A stretch of DNA of 41,357 nt from an uncultured Collinsella sp. (GTDB lineage: Bacteria > Actinomycetota > Coriobacteriia > Coriobacteriales > Coriobacteriaceae), in assembly GCA_958415525.1 (NCBI GenBank), contig CATYZE010000021.1, positions 1-41,357 on the forward strand, in the 5' to 3' direction. The number at the start of each line of letters is the position of its first letter. The first letter of the stretch is position 1. The notes beneath the pieces were generated by a model, which worked only from the letters and a program-made list of their open reading frames with translations, was not told the origin of the DNA and made no database searches. A program made the translations under genes and the position numbers. Shown one piece after another: positions 34,215 to 41,357 of the stretch.

Positions 34215-35075
34215 ATGATAATGGGCAAGTACGTAATCGTGGTTGAGTCTGGGTCGGATGTGACGCCGGAGCTCTGCGAACGCTATGGCATCGTGCGCGT
34301 GCCCATGCATGTCACGATTGGCGACGAGACCGTCGAGGATGGCTCCATCGATCCGCTCGAGATTTATTCGCGCTGCAACGAGTTTGGCGTAATGCCCAAG
34401 ACCAGTGGCTGCTCGCCGGCGGATTTTGCTCATGTATACGATCGCATTCATGCCGAGCAGCCCGACGCGACCATCCTGCATCTTGCGTACTCCGAAGTCA
34501 CGACCTGTTCGCATCAGTCCTCGAAGATCGCCGCCGCGGGTCGCGGTTACGTCTTCTCCATGGATACGCGCTTTGTCTCGGTGGGCCAGTCACTGGTTGC
34601 CGTTGAGACCGCCAAATATATCGAAGCCCATCCGGATGCGACGGTCGACGAGATTTTCACCTTCACGAACTCCGTCATGGATCGCGTGCTGCTGGGTTTC
34701 GTTCCTACCGATCTTGCCTTCCTCAAGGCCGGCGGCCGTCTGTCCAACGTGGCGTTCCTTGGCGCCCATCTGCTCAAGATTAAGCCCTGCATCGAGGTTA
34801 CGGGCGGCAAGTTCGTAGCAACCAAGAAGTTCCGCGGCTCCATGCTCAAGTGCGCCCGCGCCTTTATCGACCATATGGTCGCCAAGGGCGATATCGATTA
34901 CTCGCATATTGGTCTGGCGTATTCGGTGGGCCTTTCCGAGGAACTGCGCGCCGATATGGAAGTCTATGCGCATGAGCTGGGCTTTAAGGACGTTACCTGG
35001 ACTCAGGTCGGCGGCGTCATCTCGAGCCACTGCGGCCCGACTGCTTTCGGTGCGGTGCTTACGCTTAAGGCGTAA
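34215..35075 (+). CDS. DegV-family fatty-acid-binding protein
   Basis: The protein has about 286 residues. The start is uncertain: ATG 34215 or 34221 fits the family's usual beginning (MGKYVIVVESGSDVTPELCE), but the ribosome site is weak. DegV signs: VESGSDVTPE at the N-terminus, LGFVPTDLAFLKAGGRLSNV, GAHLLKIKPCIEVTGGKF and VGGVISSHCGPTAFGAVL at the end. Family members bind a fatty acid, and in Firmicutes as FakB deliver it to the kinase FakA. No kinase gene is here. Its place between the split PFL genes and pflA is noteworthy, but a functional link is not shown. Confidence 0.88.
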   Translation: MIMGKYVIVVESGSDVTPELCERYGIVRVPMHVTIGDETVEDGSIDPLEIYSRCNEFGVMPKTSGCSPADFAHVYDRIHAEQPDATILHLAYSEVTTCSHQSSKIAAAGRGYVFSMDTRFVSVGQSLVAVETAKYIEAHPDATVDEIFTFTNSVMDRVLLGFVPTDLAFLKAGGRLSNVAFLGAHLLKIKPCIEVTGGKFVATKKFRGSMLKCARAFIDHMVAKGDIDYSHIGLAYSVGLSEELRADMEVYAHELGFKDVTWTQVGGVISSHCGPTAFGAVLTLKA

Positions 35076-35247
35076 AGGTCGCAGGCGAACGTTCGTCAGC
35101 CCGTCCTCTCAACATGAGCCCCTCCGCTGCGGTAGGGAGTAGATTGAAGCGTGCCATTCTGGCCCGAGACGTTTAAACGCAAACGCATGGGCTAGAATGA
35201 CTCTGGCATTTATTTGGTTGCATCCAAGGAGAGGCAAGGTAGCGCGA

Positions 35248-36066
35248 ATGGCTGAGATGACGCTTGAGGGTGTGGACGCTCGTCCCGAGGACTCTGCGTT
35301 TGCCCTGGGCCGCGTACATTCGATTGAGACGATGGGAACGGTCGATGGACCCGGCATTCGCTTTGTGGTGTTTGTTCAGGGCTGCCCCATGCGTTGTGCG
35401 TATTGCCACAATCCCGATACCTGGTCGGTTAAAGGCGGCACCATGGTGACCGTCGAGCACCTTATGGACGAGTTCCAGAGCAACCATGAGTTCTACCGTA
35501 GCGGCGGCATTACCGTTTCGGGCGGCGAACCGCTCCTGCAGCCCGAGTTTTTGGCCGACCTGTTCCGTGCAATGCACAACAACCCCGATAGCCGCGTGCA
35601 TACCTGCCTTGACAGCTGCGGATATGCGTTTGACCCCAACCACCCCGAGAAGTTCGAAGCTGTTCTCAACGAGACCGACATGGTGCTACTCGACATTAAG
35701 CATGCCAATCCGGTTGAGCACAAAAAGTTGACCGGATGCGATCCCGCACGCATTCTGGCGTTTGGCGATGAGCTTGCTCGTCGCAAGATCAAGGTCGTTA
35801 TCCGTCACGTGGTGGTGCCGGGCATTACCGACACGGTGGAGGAGTGTGAGGCGCTCGGTCGTCTAATCGCCCCGTGGCATAACGTGGTCGGCCTGGAGAT
35901 GCTGCCGTATCACACGATGGGTGTCGTCAAGTATGAGCAGCTGGGGATTCCCTATAAGCTCGAGGGCGTGCCTCAGATGGAAACCGCGCGCATGCCCGAG
36001 CTGCGCAACGCCGTCATGACGGGCATGAAAAAGCGCCGCGCGGAACTCAAAAACGCCATCGGCTAG
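35248..36066 (+). CDS. pflA: Pyruvate formate-lyase activating enzyme (radical SAM)
   Basis: From ATG 35248 the protein has 272 residues. The radical SAM cluster motif CxxxCxxC is at Cys46, Cys50 and Cys53 (GCPMRCAYCHNPDTW). SIETMGTVDGPGIRFVVF before it and ITVSGGEPLLQ after it are typical of PFL-activating enzymes. It uses S-adenosylmethionine to make the glycyl radical, here presumably on Gly58 of the separate small chain. AAGGAGAGGCAAGG lies upstream, though about 8 to 20 bases away. The N-terminus is about 20 residues longer than E. coli PflA (246). A TAGAAT -10-like box is at 35193-35198. It is separated from pflB by the degV gene. Confidence 0.93.
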   Translation: MAEMTLEGVDARPEDSAFALGRVHSIETMGTVDGPGIRFVVFVQGCPMRCAYCHNPDTWSVKGGTMVTVEHLMDEFQSNHEFYRSGGITVSGGEPLLQPEFLADLFRAMHNNPDSRVHTCLDSCGYAFDPNHPEKFEAVLNETDMVLLDIKHANPVEHKKLTGCDPARILAFGDELARRKIKVVIRHVVVPGITDTVEECEALGRLIAPWHNVVGLEMLPYHTMGVVKYEQLGIPYKLEGVPQMETARMPELRNAVMTGMKKRRAELKNAIG

Positions 36067-36135
36067 CGGCATTCATTGGGGACAGACTTAAATGAGTGCC
36101 CCTGGGCACCTAGTTGATTGCTAAAGAGCCCGTTA

Positions 36136-36202
36136 AGTTGCGGTGGAATAGTTCTTGTTTATCGGCTAATGCCGCCCAAACAGGAACTATTTCACCGCAA
36201 CT
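36136..36202. repeat. 67-bp near-perfect hairpin element
   Basis: Arms 36136-36160 and 36178-36202 (AGTTGCGGTGGAATAGTTC and its inverse) match at 23 of 25 positions. The loop adds CGGC-TAAT-GCCG, so nearly all 67 bp pair. Upstream at 36079-36105 is a weaker GGGGAC...GTGCCCC symmetry. The rest of 36067-36360 has no convincing gene; AGGAG at 36350-36354 serves the next gene. Confidence 0.75.
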
Positions 36203-36360
36203 GCGTTTTGAGCAGAGATGCGCAACAGAATCGTTCTATTTGGATAAGTGCGCTTGTGCTTTCTTTAAAGACGCCTTAAACGCTGCTGAATATCTTGGGA
36301 AAGAAATACCTGCTCGGTATTATGCTGCTCGTATAGAAACGGTAGCAGTCAGGAGACCAC

Positions 36361-37479
36361 GTGCGAAACATCGCATCGCGGGACGAGTATGTGCCGCAGC
36401 ATGGCAGCAGATATGAGACGAAGGACACGTCTTTGCGTGGCCTTGGTGACGCTCGCATCCACACGGTGAAGATTGCCGCCATTGGAATGCTAACGCTGGC
36501 GGTCATTATCCTCGGAATTACCGTCGAGACGTACGCTTCGGAGCGAATGGTACACTCAGATGCGTCAACGGTGCAGCTGCAAAACGAGAAGGTCTCTGAA
36601 TCTAAAGCCACCGCAAGTCAAACCCTGTCGACAGCGAGCCTCAAGACGAGGCTTTCGAAGGCGGACTTTAACGATATTCCCTCAGGCGATACCGTGCAGA
36701 CCTTCTCACTGGTTGATGACCAGATCCCCGCCCTGGAGGATGAGAGCCTCGCCGCGCTCCAAGATGCCCTTGATCAGGCCCAGGAATTGGGCGATGTGGG
36801 CGTGGTGTTTTACGATCTGTCGAGCGGCAAGGGCGTGACGTATAACGCGGACGCCGAGGTGTACGGTGCGAGTAGCTACAAGGCACTCTATGCGTTGTAC
36901 ATCTGCGAATCTCTGGTCGAGACGGGCCGGGCCTCACTCGATGATTCCCTTGGCACCTATGGTGGCTACAACATGGGCTGGCAGACGGTGCGCGACCTGA
37001 TCGAGGCCGCGGTCGTTAATTCGGACAACGATTCGTTTATTGCGTTACGCGCGGCGTTTGACCGTGTCGGTTACGAGGATTGGATTGTCGGTCTTGGCAT
37101 CGATTACGATACCGCACTCGATCCGATGAGCGATTTCCCAACCTATTGCGCGCGCACCTCGGCCAAGTTGTGGCGCGAGATGAGCGAGTATTTGAGCTGT
37201 GATACCGAGACGTCGCAATGGCTGTCGGGCCTTCTGGCCTCTACGACCCAATCGTTTATTCGTGACGGCATTGCGGACGACCAAGCCTTGGTGCGCAACA
37301 AGGCCGGCTGGATTAGCGAGGATGGTTGCTATTCGACATGCGATGCGGGCCTTATCGACATCGATGGTCGTGCCTATGTCATGAGCGTCATGACATCGAT
37401 GCCATGGAGCGATCGCTCGAGTGAGCTAGTGCCTGCGATTGCAAAGGCTCTGTTTGATACCCGGGCTGCGTTGGCTTAG
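36361..37479 (+). CDS. Membrane-anchored serine hydrolase of the beta-lactamase class A fold
   Basis: The 372-residue protein starts at GTG 36361, with AGGAG five bases before it. A 35-residue basic cytoplasmic part is followed by one membrane helix at about 37-55, a Ser/Thr-rich linker to about 125, and then the catalytic domain. Active-site motifs: SxxK as Ser171-Ser-Tyr-Lys174 in GASSYKAL, SDN at 221-223, and KAG in RNKAGWI in place of KTG. It faces the outside of the cell. It may be a peptidoglycan-acting or penicillin-binding-like enzyme rather than a true beta-lactamase, since the KTG motif is altered and no Glu166 motif is obvious. Confidence 0.82.
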   Translation: MRNIASRDEYVPQHGSRYETKDTSLRGLGDARIHTVKIAAIGMLTLAVIILGITVETYASERMVHSDASTVQLQNEKVSESKATASQTLSTASLKTRLSKADFNDIPSGDTVQTFSLVDDQIPALEDESLAALQDALDQAQELGDVGVVFYDLSSGKGVTYNADAEVYGASSYKALYALYICESLVETGRASLDDSLGTYGGYNMGWQTVRDLIEAAVVNSDNDSFIALRAAFDRVGYEDWIVGLGIDYDTALDPMSDFPTYCARTSAKLWREMSEYLSCDTETSQWLSGLLASTTQSFIRDGIADDQALVRNKAGWISEDGCYSTCDAGLIDIDGRAYVMSVMTSMPWSDRSSELVPAIAKALFDTRAALA

Positions 37480-37557
37480 CGTGTTCGTTTGGCGTGCTCA
37501 AACAAAATGCTGGTACCATACCGTGGTTGAGAATTTCGTATAGGTTTGGGGAATGGC

Positions 37558-38298
37558 ATGGCTACCATCGCGATTATCGGTGCACTCGAAAAAGAGATCA
37601 TGCAGATTAAGGAAGAGCTGAGCGACGTTTGCGAGGCACAGGAGGCAGGCTTGACCGTTGTGAGCGGTGAGTTCGACGGCCTCACGATTGTCGCCACAAC
37701 GGCGGGCATGGGCACGGTGAACGCCGCCGCCGCAACACAGCACCTCATCAGTAAATATGCTCCGCAGGCTGTTGTGTTTTCGGGTATCGCGGGCGGTCTG
37801 AACCCCAAGCTCCATATCGACGACGTGGTCATCGGTAAACGCCTGCGCTATCTGGATACCGATACCGCGCTTATCGCTGAGTCCGCACCAGGGCTCGAGG
37901 AGTTTGGCTCGACGCCTGCGCTGGTCGACATTGCCGCCGACGTGCTTGCTGAGCGTGGGTTTATTGATGCTTCGACAAATGCGGCCGCTTCGAGCGAAGG
38001 CGCCAAACAGTTCCTGGTCGGCACGATTGCCACAGGAAACCGCTTTGTGACGGGTGCCGCCATGCGCAACGACGCTATCGAGGCGACGCATGCCGATTGT
38101 GTTGGCATGGAGGGCGCGGCAATTGCCCATGTCGCAACCAAAAATGGTGTCGATTGCCTGGTGCTGCGCGCTATCAGCGATAATTGTGACGAGGCGTACG
38201 ATGCGATTTGCGACCGCGAGTTCGACCTGTTTGAGTACGCGCGTGCCGCGAGCGACATCACGCTCGATATCGTCCGACGCATTGCCGCTGCGCAGTAG
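37558..38298 (+). CDS. mtnN: 5'-methylthioadenosine/S-adenosylhomocysteine nucleosidase
   Basis: MTAN cleaves adenine from MTA, SAH and 5'-deoxyadenosine. From ATG 37558 (GGGGA six bases upstream) it has 246 residues, slightly above the usual 230. Signs of the family: MATIAIIGALEKEI with the conserved Glu, GIAGGLNP and VGMEGAAIAHV with the ribose-binding MEG. It could also clear 5'-deoxyadenosine made by the radical SAM enzyme PflA nearby; that link is inference. An in-frame TTG at 37546 is a less likely start. It precedes engB by 39 bp and may be cotranscribed with it. Confidence 0.92.
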   Translation: MATIAIIGALEKEIMQIKEELSDVCEAQEAGLTVVSGEFDGLTIVATTAGMGTVNAAAATQHLISKYAPQAVVFSGIAGGLNPKLHIDDVVIGKRLRYLDTDTALIAESAPGLEEFGSTPALVDIAADVLAERGFIDASTNAAASSEGAKQFLVGTIATGNRFVTGAAMRNDAIEATHADCVGMEGAAIAHVATKNGVDCLVLRAISDNCDEAYDAICDREFDLFEYARAASDITLDIVRRIAAAQ

Positions 38299-38337
38299 TG
38301 CGCCCATTTTGTAAGAACCTACGACCAAGGAGTGTCC

Positions 38338-38928
38338 ATGGCCGATTCCATTAACTACCAGCTTGCCAAGTTTGTTGCCAGCTACGGCAAGGTTTCGCAG
38401 ATCCCCGAGTCCACCTGCCCCGAGGTAAGCTTCGTCGGACGCTCTAACGTGGGCAAGTCGTCGATTATGAACAAGCTCTTTGGCCGCAAGAACCTGGTTA
38501 AGGTTTCGAGCACGCCGGGCAAGACGAGCAACATCAACTTCTTCGAGGCCGACGACGTGCACTTCGTCGACCTGCCGGGCTACGGTTTCGCGCGCCGCTC
38601 CAAGGCCGAGCGCGACCGCTGGGCAGAGCTCATCGGCGACTTCTTCGACTCGGAGCGCAGCTTTAACCTGGTCGTGTCGCTGGTTGATATTCGTCACGAC
38701 CCGAGCAAACTCGACCATGACATGATCGACTACCTGAAGGGCAACGAGTTCAACTTTATCGTCTGCCTCACCAAGGCCGACAAGCTCAGCCGCACCCAGC
38801 AGGCCCGCCAGGCAGCAGCCATCAAAAAGCAGCTCAACGTCCCGGCCGAGAACGTTATCATCACAAGCTCCCAAACCGGCACCGGCATCGACGAACTCAA
38901 AAAACGAATCGCCGAAGCCTGCCTCTAG
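38338..38928 (+). CDS. engB: Ribosome biogenesis GTPase EngB (YsxC/YihA)
   Basis: This 196-residue GTPase helps assemble the large ribosomal subunit. G motifs: GRSNVGKSS at 34-42, the switch TPGKT, DLPGYG, and TKAD. AAGGAG lies five bases before ATG 38338; a GTG two codons earlier is less suited. Length is normal for the family. It follows mtnN closely and is followed by a strong terminator. It is a core gene and marks the right end of the conserved part of the window. Confidence 0.95.
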   Translation: MADSINYQLAKFVASYGKVSQIPESTCPEVSFVGRSNVGKSSIMNKLFGRKNLVKVSSTPGKTSNINFFEADDVHFVDLPGYGFARRSKAERDRWAELIGDFFDSERSFNLVVSLVDIRHDPSKLDHDMIDYLKGNEFNFIVCLTKADKLSRTQQARQAAAIKKQLNVPAENVIITSSQTGTGIDELKKRIAEACL

Positions 38929-38966
38929 GAAGCATTCCTGTCTGATAAATACATCAGTAAATTCAA

Positions 38967-39014
38967 ATCACCCTAGCGATAGCTGATAACAGACTGTCGC
39001 TAGGGTGATATTTT
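38967..39014 (+). terminator. Rho-independent terminator after engB
   Basis: ATCACCCTAGCGA (38967-38979) and TCGCTAGGGTGAT (38997-39009) pair perfectly over 13 bases and are followed by ATTTTG. Confidence 0.88.
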
Positions 39015-39075
39015 GTATGGAAGCAGCATCGAGTGCTATCGATTCAGCGATTTAATAACGGGGGAGGTTGATTAA

Positions 39076-39774
39076 ATGATTCAGGAATTAACGGATTGTG
39101 GACCGAGCAAGACTTATCCCGTCTATTATCTTGAGGACGCAATGAACAACCTTGGCGATTGTTTCGACTATGCCGTGAATGACTATGGAACTGAAGGAAT
39201 AAAAGTCGCGGAGCTCTTTTGTCTGAGCGGTGTGGCTCGCGAGTTTGAGCGCGGAAACGCATGGGTTGTCTCTGGAAAATCGGGCGTTGAGCTGTTTGCG
39301 CTCATTGCCGAAAGATCGGGCTATCAAACCAGGTCAATGCCGGACCGTACCTATCGGTTTGAGAAGACGCCGGAATACTGGACAGGCTGGATATTGGCAT
39401 TCCTTCAGTGGCGTTTAGGAGAGTCTTTCGAAGATCTGCTGCACGTCGTTCCGTTTGATGTGCTTTGTGGCATGTACCACCCCTGGCACGAAGCATCGGA
39501 GGAACGCGTGGCGCGCCTTGTCTGCGACATGGCGAAGAAAACGCCTCGCCAGACTAAGTTGGCGCTAGCAAGAAAGAGGCTGAAGAAAACTCAGCAAGAT
39601 TTGGCATACGAATCGGGTGTATCACTCCGCTCAATCCAAATGTACGAACAGCGCCAAAGAAATATCAACGAAGCCTCAGTAGCAACCGTAAGAGCCATGG
39701 CAAAAGCCCTCCACTGCAACATCGAAGACCTCCTAGAACCAGTCTTCAACTACAAAGAACCCAGCGCGGCCTAA
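39076..39774 (+). CDS. XRE-family HTH protein with N-terminal antitoxin-like domain
   Basis: The 232-residue protein has a Cro/C1-type HTH at about 160-220 (LALARKRLKKTQQDLAYESG, then VSLRSIQMYEQRQRNINEAS). The first 150 residues (YYLEDAMNNLGDCFDYAVND, FERGNAWVVSGKSGVELF, EKTPEYWTGWILAFLQWRLG) are a domain often joined to or next to XRE proteins in gut Firmicutes and Actinobacteria, at times beside DUF3990-type toxin genes. No toxin gene is next to it here, so it may be an orphan antitoxin or a plain regulator. GGGGGAGG lies 8-10 bases before ATG. The DNA is AT-richer than the core genes to its left. Function not proven. Confidence 0.7.
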   Translation: MIQELTDCGPSKTYPVYYLEDAMNNLGDCFDYAVNDYGTEGIKVAELFCLSGVAREFERGNAWVVSGKSGVELFALIAERSGYQTRSMPDRTYRFEKTPEYWTGWILAFLQWRLGESFEDLLHVVPFDVLCGMYHPWHEASEERVARLVCDMAKKTPRQTKLALARKRLKKTQQDLAYESGVSLRSIQMYEQRQRNINEASVATVRAMAKALHCNIEDLLEPVFNYKEPSAA

Positions 39775-39791
39775 AACCAAACGTTTGCTAA

Positions 39792-40805
39792 TTATTCAAT
39801 TCGAGCGCTCAGCCAGTACTCGCCATTCGAAGCTGCGATTGCGTACGTAATTCCATTTTTCACAGTTGGCGAATCTACGCAAGCGGCGCCAACTTCCTTG
39901 GCGTCCGAAAACGAAAGCGTTGGATCAATCGCCTGTATGGTTGCTAATGCTGTCGCCGCGGCATAGTCTGAACTTTCAAAGTACATCACTATATTCTTGA
40001 AGCAGTTTTCAGACTCAAGATAGCTAAATAGGAGTTGACTGCTCGAGTCCGAGAAGAAGCCTCCAATACCGGCAATCTTTGAACCGTTTTTGATTCGAAG
40101 TTCGAGTCCCATGCCACTATCGTCTAGTTCGTAACTCGCCTTCATACTGCTGTAGTTTGGGAGATTGGAGAATTCTTCGTTAAGTCGTTCAATGAAGCCT
40201 TCAGGGGAAATAGAAAACATTCCATCGCCAACGAAAGATGTGATTTCCTTTTTGCTGCGAGTGTCAACGACCTCTCCGCATCTTTCGCATTCTCGTATCT
40301 CCTTCGAAGTGGCGTCTACGTAGTCGACTTCCTTGGTCCATGAACCCGGTTGATGCCCAAGGGGTTTCCCTTTAGTTCTGCCACAGCGTTGACAGGTCTC
40401 CGGAGCCGTACAAGTTGCTTCTTCCCATTCGTGTCCGAGCGGTTCTCCCTCGGTCTTGCCACAGCTTTTGCATGTACGCGGACTTGTGCAGGTGGCGTTG
40501 GTCCATAGTTTGTGGGTGCAAAACATTTGGGGAAACAGCATGGGTAAACAGAAGATGACAACAGCTGCCACAACGGCTGCGATGGCAGCTCGTTTTTTAC
40601 CACCTAATTTATGAATAGCGCGCGTTAGCAGGGAGTCGCTTTCTTCTTTTGTGCATATGATGTCATCTTCATTTGACGGCCGATCTTCTGGGGAGGGGGC
40701 ATCGTCGGCACCATCAGTAAACTGTTCTCCTTCGATATTCTGCTTCCGTTCGTCAGATACACTGGGCGTCTGCCCTTCGTCGAGCTCTTTCATTTCGTCA
40801 TCCAT
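39792..40805 (-). CDS. Single-pass membrane protein with CxxC zinc-ribbon-like repeats
   Basis: The 337-residue protein starts at ATG 40805. An acidic cytoplasmic part of about 70 residues (Asp/Glu-rich) is followed by one membrane helix (AAIAAVVAAVVIFCLPMLF). Outside, two similar repeats follow, ATCTSPRTCKSCGKTEGEPL and ATCTAPETCQRCGRTKGKPL, each ending GH, and a third Cys pair in RECERCGEVVD. These resemble zinc-ribbon repeats of gut bacterial surface proteins. The rest, about 180 residues, has no motif I recognise. It is divergent from an XRE gene whose operator lies between them. GGGAG is 14 bases upstream of the start, rather far. It may sense or bind something at the surface. Confidence 0.7.
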   Translation of the reverse strand: MDDEMKELDEGQTPSVSDERKQNIEGEQFTDGADDAPSPEDRPSNEDDIICTKEESDSLLTRAIHKLGGKKRAAIAAVVAAVVIFCLPMLFPQMFCTHKLWTNATCTSPRTCKSCGKTEGEPLGHEWEEATCTAPETCQRCGRTKGKPLGHQPGSWTKEVDYVDATSKEIRECERCGEVVDTRSKKEITSFVGDGMFSISPEGFIERLNEEFSNLPNYSSMKASYELDDSGMGLELRIKNGSKIAGIGGFFSDSSSQLLFSYLESENCFKNIVMYFESSDYAAATALATIQAIDPTLSFSDAKEVGAACVDSPTVKNGITYAIAASNGEYWLSARIE

Positions 40806-40880
40806 GTTTCTCGAGGCTCCCTTCTCGTTCTTAATTTGCAATTCGAACGACTGCGGTAAATGAAATGGCTGGTGACATAA

Positions 40881-40903
40881 ATATATCCCAGTTTGGGATA
40901 TAT
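40881..40903. promoter_or_regulatory. Perfect palindromic operator between divergent genes
   Basis: ATATATCCCA (40881-40890) and TGGGATATAT (40894-40903) are perfect 10-base arms around GTT. The site ends four bases before the XRE start and lies 76 bp upstream of the membrane-protein start. It very likely is the binding site of the small XRE protein, controlling both genes. Confidence 0.8.
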
Positions 40904-40907
40904 CAAA

Positions 40908-41171
40908 ATGGAATATAGCGTAAGCGGCATGAACGTTGATGCTAACAGGACATGCGGAAAATGCCTTTCCCAGATTCGTCGGGAGCAAGGTATCACTCAG
41001 GTTGAACTCGCAAAGAAACTGGGGGTACCTCAGTCGTTCATCTCAAAGGTCGAGACCGGGGAACGCAGCCTTAGGGTTTATGAGCAGTTTGTCTATGCGG
41101 ATGCACTCGGAATTACTGTTGAGACGCTAGTACGTAAACTTGGGGCTGTTTTGAGTAGCGAAGATAATTAG
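40908..41171 (+). CDS. Small XRE-family (Cro/C1-type) repressor
   Basis: The 87-residue protein is almost all HTH: CLSQIRREQGITQVELAKKL and GVPQSFISKVETGERSLRVY are the classic XRE pattern. ATG 40908 is chosen as the first ATG after the palindrome; an ATG at 40929 and a TTG at 40893 inside the palindrome are alternatives, and none has a strong ribosome site. The palindrome directly before the start points to autorepression and shared control of the divergent membrane protein gene. Such small single-domain XRE proteins are common in prophages and genomic islands. The flanking DNA is AT-richer than the core. Confidence 0.82.
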   Translation: MEYSVSGMNVDANRTCGKCLSQIRREQGITQVELAKKLGVPQSFISKVETGERSLRVYEQFVYADALGITVETLVRKLGAVLSSEDN

Positions 41172-41269
41172 ATGACGTCACGCATCGATCATCAATTAGA
41201 AATTAAAACAGAGCTATAGGGCGAATGAGATGCTGGGAAGTGCGCCTTTATCAAACAGAAGCCAAAAAA
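41172..41269. other. AT-rich spacer after the XRE gene
   Basis: Nothing was recognised: no hairpin with a T-run, no repeat and no gene in about 100 bp. Confidence 0.4.
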
Positions 41270-41356
41270 TCAGCCCGGCGACTTTCCAGAGCGTAGGTCC
41301 CTGTAGACATCCTCAGCAAAGATAACGCAGGGACGGTCGGGGTGTTCCCTCAAAAT
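41270..41356 (-). CDS. Possible C-terminal end of a gene running off the window
   Basis: The minus strand has an open frame from the window edge to TGA at 41270-41272 that gives ILREHPDRPCVIFAEDVYRD and then LRSGKSPG. The residue mix looks protein-like, and the region is more GC-rich than the spacer before it. The family is not recognisable from 28 residues. It could be a chance frame. Confidence 0.35.
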   Translation of the reverse strand: MLREHPDRPCVIFAEDVYRDLRSGKSPG

Positions 41357-41357
41357 C

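Noticed and set aside
36079..36105. GGGGAC...GTGCCCC symmetry as the end of a REP-type (Y1) transposon
   Set aside because: Arms are short and no transposase gene is near; not enough to call an element.
36114..36416. 100-residue open frame in the gap before the serine hydrolase
   Set aside because: It runs through the 67-bp hairpin and overlaps the next gene's ribosome site; it has no ribosome site of its own.

Overview
The window looks like a piece of chromosome from a high-GC, anaerobic, gut-type actinobacterium of the class Coriobacteriia, most likely Collinsella or a close relative. This is inference from three things: strongly G/C-ending codons in the core genes, several LuxR-type regulators with membrane-embedded N-terminal halves, and an agmatine deiminase plus pyruvate formate-lyase fermentative gene set. 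No rRNA or tRNA gene was seen.

Layout. (1) 1-5041 is accessory, AT-richer DNA. It holds an ISL3-type transposase remnant, then a small island with a membrane-anchored regulator carrying two LuxR-type helix-turn-helix domains (559-2292), a one-piece ABC exporter (2417-4318) and a small secreted Cys-containing protein (4334-4687). The island is flanked by a 49-bp direct repeat (47/49 identical) that is the 3' end of the next gene, a LuxR regulator. (2) 5007-19650 is an agmatine-use region: LuxR1, ptcA, an agmatine/putrescine-type antiporter and agmatine deiminase 1; then a second antiporter, a tiny convergent gene, LuxR2, a YtcJ-type amidohydrolase, a MATE exporter, LuxR3 (soluble) and a second agmatine deiminase. 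No carbamate kinase gene is present in the window. (3) 19715-23472 has an AlbA_2/HATPase-type regulator, a GNAT acetyltransferase and DAHP synthase. (4) 23571-28741 has repeat elements, then a MarR-controlled heterodimeric ABC exporter. (5) 28997-30868 has an SDR oxidoreductase and a KdgT-type permease. (6) 31082-36066 is a pyruvate formate-lyase locus in which the enzyme is split into a 683-residue catalytic chain and a separate 83-residue glycyl-radical chain, followed by a DegV protein and the activating enzyme. (7) 36361-38928 has a lipid-anchored or membrane-anchored beta-lactamase-fold hydrolase, MTA/SAH nucleosidase and the EngB GTPase. (8) 39076-41357 is a second AT-richer accessory end with two XRE regulators, a zinc-ribbon membrane protein, a perfect palindromic operator and the tail of an unknown gene.

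How the genes fit together. Imported agmatine would be deiminated by AguA to N-carbamoylputrescine, which PtcA splits to putrescine and carbamoyl phosphate, with putrescine leaving through the antiporter. PflA would activate the split PFL to make acetyl-CoA and formate. Intergenic regions carry many long inverted repeats (55-106 bp hairpins and one 230-bp element with 31-bp terminal inverted repeats), which the genes themselves do not explain.

The best candidates for something new are the split PFL with a possible shared operator at both of its promoters, the direct-repeat-bounded regulator/exporter/secreted-protein island, and the duplicated agmatine system with three different LuxR regulators.
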